NCBI GenBank assembly: GCA_949710005.1
Contig: OX453283.1
Coordinates: forward strand, 22,481,204 to 22,545,203
Source: Ricordea florida
Taxonomy: Eukaryota > Cnidaria > Anthozoa > Corallimorpharia > Ricordeidae
Length of the DNA: 64,000 bases
Direction of reading: 5' to 3'
Part shown: one piece after another, positions 61,097 through 64,000 of the stretch
Numbering within the stretch: the stretch's first letter is position 1
Layout: each line of letters begins with the position of its first letter
Program-made: the position numbers and the translations under genes
The notes under the pieces: model-generated
Databases searched by the model: none
Seen by the model: the letters and a program-made list of their open reading frames with translations, nothing else
Told to the model about the DNA's origin: nothing

Positions 61097-61355
61097 ATGA
61101 ATTGCTACCTAATTTTACTCAGCTTTGCAATTCTCTGCAAACCAGCAAGTCTCTTGGAATTCAACAAAACTTTGCAAGGACACGAGGTCCTTCATATTGA
61201 GAATCATAACGAAGTTACTGTCTCTGGTTATGCGGAAGTTGCCGCCAAGATCTATGAGATACGGGGAAAGTTGGAATCACTAAGCGGAAGAAATGCTATG
61301 CTGAACAAGCTCGTTCAATCGTTAGACCAGAAGATCAACAAACTGCAAAGCCCTG
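61097..61355 (+). CDS. Pentraxin copy 3, exon 1 (signal peptide and coiled coil)
   Basis: ATG 61097 opens MNCYLILLSFAILCKPASLL, a signal peptide, then HEVLHIENHNEVTVSGYAEV and a coiled coil (KIYEIRGKLESLSGRNAMLN, LVQSLDQKINKL). Donor CCTG|GTAGCG, phase 1 as in the other copies. The N-terminal region is well diverged from copies 1 and 2, although downstream exon 2 is almost the same as copy 1. Confidence 0.7.
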
Positions 61356-62960
61356 GTAGCGTGAAATCTTTCTTTTATGAAAATCATTCGGCCTATATGT
61401 GTGTTCTGTCCACCGAGACAAATGTTAGAACCTCAATACAGTATAGTGTAATTAATCCACAGATATAAAAGTAGAGCCATAATCTGCAGTAACACAAACA
61501 GTACCACACTACAGTACTGTTCAGTAGCTTTTCAAAGATTGGTCACACTACATGGTTTGTTCCACAGATGAAAAAGTTAGAACCACACTATATAGTAAAG
61601 CAAACTGTACCACAGTACAGTACTGTTCAGTAGCTTTACAAAGAATGGTCACACTGCATGGTTTGATACACAGATGAAAAAGATAGAACCACACTGTATA
61701 GTAAAACAAAGAGTACCACAGTACAGTACTGTTCAGTAACTTTACAAAGAATGGTCACTGCATGGTTTGATCCACAGATGTTGTTAGGACCACATTTATT
61801 AGCAAAAAAGCCGTACTAAAGTTTAGTGAATGAACGCCACGTACCCTATACAAATTAACATAAATAACAAGGAAGTAACATAAATAAACAAGGAAATAAC
61901 TCTGATTGTAAAATTGCACTGCTATATATCACTCTTAAAGATTGTGAGCCACAGTATGGAGAATTGATAAGAAAAAAATACACAAGTTAAAAAACCCCAT
62001 AAGTTCACTCAAGACTTTTCCCATCTGCCTCGGAGCTCAGACGATTTATCTGTAGAACACGGTAGATTGGTTGCGCTGGTCATGGGATTAAGTTTGTAAG
62101 CAAGGACAAAGTAATTTTCTTTGTCTCAAGTGGTTCTTGCTTAGAGCACTAGGAGAGTCTGAATGGGGTTTAAATGTTTGTTGTTATTTTTCCTATAATT
62201 TTTAGTGTTTGCTGTTAAATTGGCCAATTTTTTTTCATGTTTACTGTTTTCGACGTGATTGGAGGATTCTTCGGACATCTTCGGAAATGGTCGAACCTTT
62301 TCGTCAGCTTCGAAAATCTTCGACAGTCTTCGGGAATCTTTGGCAGTCTTCGGAAATCTTATGAAATAATCCTGAATAGTAGTAAAATGGGCAAAAATTC
62401 CTTGATATACTTAACAAAACAAATTTTGGTCTTTTGGAGCAGTTTTTGCTTTTTTTCTGGAAGAAAAATTACAGTTTAAAAAAAATTTAATGTTAGTGTT
62501 AAAATGCCTAAAATTTCAGTTTCATGTTACAAAGCCAAAATATAAAGTGTTTAGTGTTATCGAGGTAGCCCCATTAAAAACCTCTACTAGCGGTTGTAAC
62601 AACGCAAGGCATAATTTGCTTAAAATTGCCTTCATAGTGGGAGGATCAAATCCTATAATTTACCAATCTTTAGACGCTTAGGGGTGGCGAATGGTGAATG
62701 CGAGACTTTGCGAGACGGCGAGACAAGCGTTTTTCTTTGCGAGCCCGAGGCATTTTGACTTTTTAGATTGCAAGACCGAGATTTCAAAGTGTTTTGAGTG
62801 CGAGATTCTTTCTAATAAAAATCGAGACTGCGAAACGTACACAACCGCTAAAAATTCGATTAACATTTTGCGAGACCCAGAGTTTTTGAAGGACCATTCG
62901 TCACCCCTCATTTTGCACGTTCCTGAAGCGTTTGAAGTGTTTTATTTTTTGTTTTCTCAG
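61356..62960. other. Intron 1 of pentraxin copy 3
   Basis: From about 61420 collinear with 44126-45835 of copy 1, minus the MITE at 44608. It holds the 106-bp minisatellite (61420-61790), a TCTTCGGA-rich block (62263-62360) and a 'gcgagac'-rich block (62683-62910). Confidence 0.65.
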
Positions 62961-63174
62961 TTTATGCTCTGCTATTTCCCCGCAAGGGAACTATGGACTA
63001 CGTCATCACTCGTGGGATGCCAAGTCTCACAGAGATTACAGCTTGTTTTTGGATGAAGTCCGCTGATACGGGGAACGAAGGCACACCGCTGAGTTACACT
63101 GTTGCGGGAGTAAACAATGAGTTTCTTCTGCTTGATTACAGGAAATTCAGAATATTTGTGGCTGACCAAGAAAG
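62961..63174 (+). CDS. Pentraxin copy 3, exon 2
   Basis: Acceptor TTCTCAG|TTTATG; reads YALLFPRKGTMDYVITRGMP, LTEITACFWMKSADTGNEGT, then FLLLDYRKFRIFVADQE. 214 bp, phase 1 to 2, donor AAG|GTGCAC as in copy 1. Exons 3 and 4 must lie beyond 64000. Confidence 0.75.
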
Positions 63175-63403
63175 GTGCACAACTTAATTATATAAATTTA
63201 GCGTAGTTGTTTTGAAGAGAGCTCTAAACTCTTATTCCAAAGTTGCAAGTAAGAAATTATTCTTTTCTGCGTCATTAATAATAATAAATTAATAATAATA
63301 AAAATAATAATAATAAAACTATAATAATTATTACTATTCATTCAAAATATTTCTCCGTTTCTGATTGGCCAAAATGTCCTGGCTAATTCGTCATATCCAG
63401 CCA

Positions 63404-63909
63404 GATGACGTCAAGTGTCCAAAAATCCATGCTATTTTCCTACAACTGACGTCAATCGTGGTATAATAGCATGAATTTTTGGACACTTCACGTCACGAAA
63501 CTTGCATATCTGAGAGAGCAGGAAAATCGCGGGTGAAAGGTTTTCTACATTGAATGAGGACGACATCAGTAATTTGCTAAGAGAAAAGAACAGTTTTAAC
63601 ACGCAAAAATCGACTAAAGCGAGTGTACTAATTTTCAATACCTATCTGGAGGATAAAAACGTCTGTAATCCACAAACAGCCCAGGAATTGGCGTCGATCT
63701 TGGGGAAGTTTTACGCCGAAGTGCGAACAAAGAATGGAAAAATGTACGCGAAAAGCTCTGGGAATATTTTGATGCACAATGTAAATAATTCTTGGCTTCG
63801 GCTTCTGTATAATATGAAGAATTATACAGATCTCGTAGAATACCCTCCTTGATCTGCATAATTCTTCGTATCATCAGCCTCATCCAATAATTGTTTATAC
63901 TAAAAGTAA

Positions 63910-63943
<34 letters not shown>

Positions 63944-63964
63944 CAATAATAACAATAATGACAA
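63404..63964 (+). repeat. Intron 2 repeats of copy 3: palindrome and Crypton/DUF3504-like fragment
   Basis: 63404-63496 is the TGACGTCAAGTGTCC palindrome. 63541-63855 is open: LNEDDISNLLREKNSFNTQK, STKASVLIFNTYLEDKNVCN, PQTAQELASILGKFYAEVRT. This resembles the N-terminal part of Crypton-derived (KIAA1958/ZMYM-type) proteins; the recombinase domain is missing. An AAT microsatellite lies at 63908-63945. The whole block is duplicated from, or into, intron 2 of copy 1. Confidence 0.55.
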
Positions 63965-64000
63965 TAGGTATAAGAGAGGGAAGAGAAACTGAATAGATAT

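Noticed and set aside
1..64000. tRNA, rRNA, snRNA genes or CRISPR arrays
   Set aside because: None could be recognised by cloverleaf or conserved-box reading on either strand; the direct repeats found are minisatellites or MITEs without regular unique spacers.

Overview
The window looks like nuclear DNA of a cnidarian, most likely a reef coral or a close relative (inference). Single-copy gene pieces are sparse, introns are long and AT-rich, and short inverted-repeat elements (MITEs) occur every few hundred bases. The gene families seen (rhodopsin-type GPCR, HNK-1-type sulfotransferases, short pentraxins, PIF/Harbinger, non-LTR and Polinton elements) fit this. No bacterial-style operon, tRNA, rRNA or CRISPR array was seen.

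Layout. 1-5.3 kb: decayed non-LTR retrotransposon pieces and small inverted-repeat elements. 6.3-7.3 kb (minus): one intronless GPCR. 8.7-9.8 kb: two MITEs. 10.6-13.4 kb: a broken PIF/Harbinger transposon with a transposase remnant and a convergent MYB/SANT-like remnant. 15.6-23.1 kb: two tandem sulfotransferase genes, each with a 91-bp first exon and a large last exon. The second is dead: a microsatellite replaces its sulfate-donor-binding motif. 23-26 kb: repeats and hairpins.

26,957-40,909: a complete Polinton/Maverick with 270-bp terminal inverted repeats, flanked by duplicated CATTG. A related copy of the same host repeat at 50.2 kb supplies the empty site. It encodes a full-length protein-primed DNA polymerase B, an integrase (one stop codon), a packaging ATPase, a probable double-jelly-roll major capsid protein, a probable penton/minor capsid protein and about eight further small or membrane proteins. 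Ten start codons have a TATA(TA)G-like box only about 3-20 bases upstream, including two tiny bidirectional gaps. This is the arrangement of a virus-style promoter and is the most interesting signal in the window.

42.8-64 kb: a cluster of three secreted pentraxin genes (signal peptide, coiled coil, then a pentraxin domain split over three exons). Copy 1 (43.5-48.0 kb) is a mosaic: exon 1 matches copy 2, while intron 1, exon 2 and intron 2 match copy 3. It carries a stop in its signal peptide and a MITE just upstream. Copy 2 (51.0-56.1 kb) is intact. Copy 3 (from 61.1 kb) runs off the window. A 106-bp minisatellite lies in an intron of all three and sits at the mosaic breakpoint. Between copies 2 and 3 are more repeats, including a hammerhead-ribozyme-like sequence and a foldback element with five 69-bp tandem repeats.
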